From positions 1 to 27,483 of the forward strand of contig CADBNE010000027.1 in assembly GCA_902795975.1 (NCBI GenBank): a stretch of DNA of 27,483 nt, read 5' to 3'. The first letter of the stretch is position 1. Each line of letters starts with the position of its first letter. The notes beneath the pieces are model-generated. The model had not been told where the DNA came from, made no database searches, and was given only the letters and a program-made list of their open reading frames with translations. This DNA is from an uncultured Erysipelotrichaceae bacterium (GTDB taxonomy: Bacteria; Bacillota_I; Bacilli_A; RF39; UBA660). The translations under genes were made by a program, and so were the position numbers. This document shows positions 26,901 through 27,483 of the stretch, in pieces.

Positions 26901-27483
26901 AACAATGAAAGATATGTATATTAAACTAGGTACATATGAAGAAGATAATTCTGAAAAATATATTGTTACATTTAATGCTAATGGAGGAAGTGTAACACCT
27001 ACATCAAAAAGAATAGATATTGATAGCCCAATTGGTACACTTCCAACTCCATCAGCACCTACTGAAAAAACATTTATCGGTTGGTATACAGAATTAAATG
27101 GTGGAGAAGCAGTAACTAGTTCTTATATGCCAAATACTAATAAAACAATATATGCTAGATATTATAAAGATGTAAGTGGTGCTACAGTATCACCATCAAG
27201 TATATCTATACTTAATGGTGAAAGTGAAACTATGTCAATATCTAATGTAGAAGAAGAATATACATTTAGTTCAAATAATACTAATGTAGCTACAGTAGAT
27301 AGTACTGGTAAAGTTACAGGTACCGGAGTAGGAACTACTACAATAACAATAACTGGTACATCTAGTGGTAAAACTAAAACAGTTAATGTAACAGTTGAAT
27401 CATCTACATATACAGTTACATTAAATCCTAATGGTGGTACACTTACAACTACATCTATAACACAAAATAAAGGAACAGCAATA
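23971..27483 (+). CDS. Second giant InlB-repeat surface protein (3' end outside window)
   Basis: The frame is open for 1,171 codons from ATG 23971 to the window end. It is a paralogue of the 13450 protein with the same unusual start: signal peptide ending GVFA, a beta-rich domain (about 27-150), NPITGDS (155-161), a hydrophobic span and KRRK (to 187), then a second signal-like stretch, LFLVFLIALIPSVVFAKK (190-207). Outside modules follow: InlB (294-360), MucBP-like (363-435), bacterial-repeat (436-500), InlB (501-571), a Big_2-like Ig domain (572-650, VTGTGVGTTTITITG), InlB (652-720 and 723-795), lectin/LamG-like (798-990), InlB (996-1065), Big_2 (1068-1144) and another InlB start. It is probably an adhesin. 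Whether it has a C-terminal anchor cannot be seen. Confidence 0.88.
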   Translation, partial: MKSKKILLFVIALIGTFMINIKGVFALDISVSDVKVNKNGGDILLGDTSFDDKNINSSIEFNELNDYVIYQITLKNNDSEDYTIDSIKDNNTNENISVSYSYDDKKISSKGTQNVYVTLKYNKKLYNKDSISLNDLTFTLNLLDSNGNSKSTIINPITGDSILRYILIFIVSLILIFFGLLLIKRRKSKLFLVFLIALIPSVVFAKKNLSISIRFTNITIKGEMLPYTVTIKDSNGTSTERTVIYEQPVGNLPEVSKVGYTFDKYEDQDGNKITEDTIVKGNLTVTPKFNPITYDITYDYAGGNASNPEHYTIEDDITLSQPTRNGYTFLGWTGTNINEVQNSVRIQNSTGNLNFVAHWSTNQNTPYRVIHKYQKLDGTYEEVVQNLEGPTDEEVTVALLNRDGFTGPQQLTSITIVAVENEEDIPTVTYTYTRNNYSLTLNDDIETTFTKPSYPFGTKITLTAKDKDNYEFIKWSNGETTKTITFNITGNTEIYPIYSRIKYTVTYDPMDGEISPTSQEVNAGERITTLPIPTAPTGKSFDGWYTEETGGSKVNDGYTPTGNITLYARYYTDISGSTITPSSISVKVGETSTIAVNDIEEEYTFESSDTNIAAVNNNGVVTGTGVGTTTITITGTSSGKTKTIDVTVTQSKYTVTYNAGEGTISPTTQEVNVGSSITTLPIPTAPTGKSFDGWYTEETGGNKVNDGYTPTGDITLYARYSVQSYTVSFNTNGGSNVPSQTIKYGGKVTRPTTNPTKTNYIFVNWYTDDSYNTVFDFDNTTITSNTIVYAKFKKDTFPVVFSEPGECTFNGSSGVITGSNCSYANGTNKYIDTGINLYNTSNHDKDYEIGFTIVSYDYSENVTQATFMNTKLEGNNYPGLVFRKSDKDNTKLDLSSRKTSSSNERKYLDYTEGMTVKLYRIYNEDLDTQEIFYSINDEDKVKINNLSQFNPIFNLSVWFGAAPTNASATSAQRILVGTMKDMYIKLGTYEEDNSEKYIVTFNANGGSVTPTSKRIDIDSPIGTLPTPSAPTEKTFIGWYTELNGGEAVTSSYMPNTNKTIYARYYKDVSGATVSPSSISILNGESETMSISNVEEEYTFSSNNTNVATVDSTGKVTGTGVGTTTITITGTSSGKTKTVNVTVESSTYTVTLNPNGGTLTTTSITQNKGTAI
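25547..26130 (+). repeat. Duplicated InlB module with a 78-bp exact repeat
   Basis: Bases 25547-25624 recur exactly at 25997-26074, offset 450 bp, and similarity continues past a single mismatch through the rest of both modules. A Big_2 module lies between the copies. Homologous recombination between them would remove 450 bp (150 codons) in frame. Confidence 0.95.

Noticed and set aside
13450..27483. Sortase gene within the cluster
   Set aside because: No product shows a TLxTC-type sortase motif; the only peptidase here is SipW-like, so any sortase must be encoded elsewhere.
1..27483. tRNA, rRNA, insertion sequence, prophage or integrase
   Set aside because: No cloverleaf, rRNA segment, transposase or integrase motif was seen; the dense AT palindromes outside the listed terminators are expected at this base composition.

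Overview
The window comes from a very AT-rich, low-GC Gram-positive bacterium (Bacillota). The division genes run in the order murG-murB-divIB-ftsA-ftsZ. They are followed directly by spoIIGA and sigE, which is the arrangement seen in endospore-forming Bacilli and Clostridia. Shine-Dalgarno sites (GGAGG, AGGTGAT), U-tailed hairpin terminators, a Gram-positive lipobox and sortase-type C-termini agree with this. TGG is the ordinary Trp codon, and TGA ends both spoIIGA and sigE, so the standard bacterial code applies. An uncultured gut-type low-GC lineage is plausible, but I cannot name the taxon from sequence alone.

Layout. (1) 1-1.6 kb: the 3' part of rpsB, interrupted by an in-frame TAA before a basic tail ending in a SAP/Rho-N-like module, then tsf. 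(2) 1.6-5.8 kb: a methyltransferase-like hypothetical gene, a convergent YigZ/IMPACT gene, a class C beta-lactamase-like serine hydrolase, and uvrC. (3) 5.9-11.9 kb: murG, murB, divIB, an unrecognised four-pass membrane protein, ftsA and ftsZ. (4) 11.9-13.4 kb: spoIIGA and sigE, the membrane protease and pro-sigma factor of the mother-cell sporulation pathway, with a possible Spo0A box upstream. (5) 13.4 kb to the end: a cluster of secreted and surface genes containing two very large InlB-repeat proteins, a camelysin/TasA-like gene broken by an in-frame TGA, a small gene remnant, a TasA-like protein with a sortase-type anchor, a SipW-type TasA homologue, the SipW signal peptidase, a third InlB-repeat/lectin-like adhesin, an Asn/Ser-rich membrane-anchored stalk protein and a lipoprotein.

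Region 5 reads as a biofilm-matrix or cell-surface fibre locus. SipW would mature the TasA-like fibre subunit and perhaps the 20.1 kb adhesin. The NPLTGD protein would tether to the wall through a sortase encoded elsewhere. The InlB-repeat, lectin-like and beta-helix proteins would be adhesins. The most unusual feature is shared by both giant proteins. A complete secreted and anchored module (signal peptide, domain, TGD-type sorting signal, hydrophobic segment, KRRK) is joined in one reading frame to a second signal-peptide-like segment and a long repeat region. This could be a polyprotein or a double-membrane-span adhesin.

Several genes carry lesions that look like single-base changes or lost 5' ends: rpsB, the camelysin-like gene, the 17.5 kb remnant and the start of the 17.8 kb gene. 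They may be real decay or recoding, or consensus errors in the assembly.
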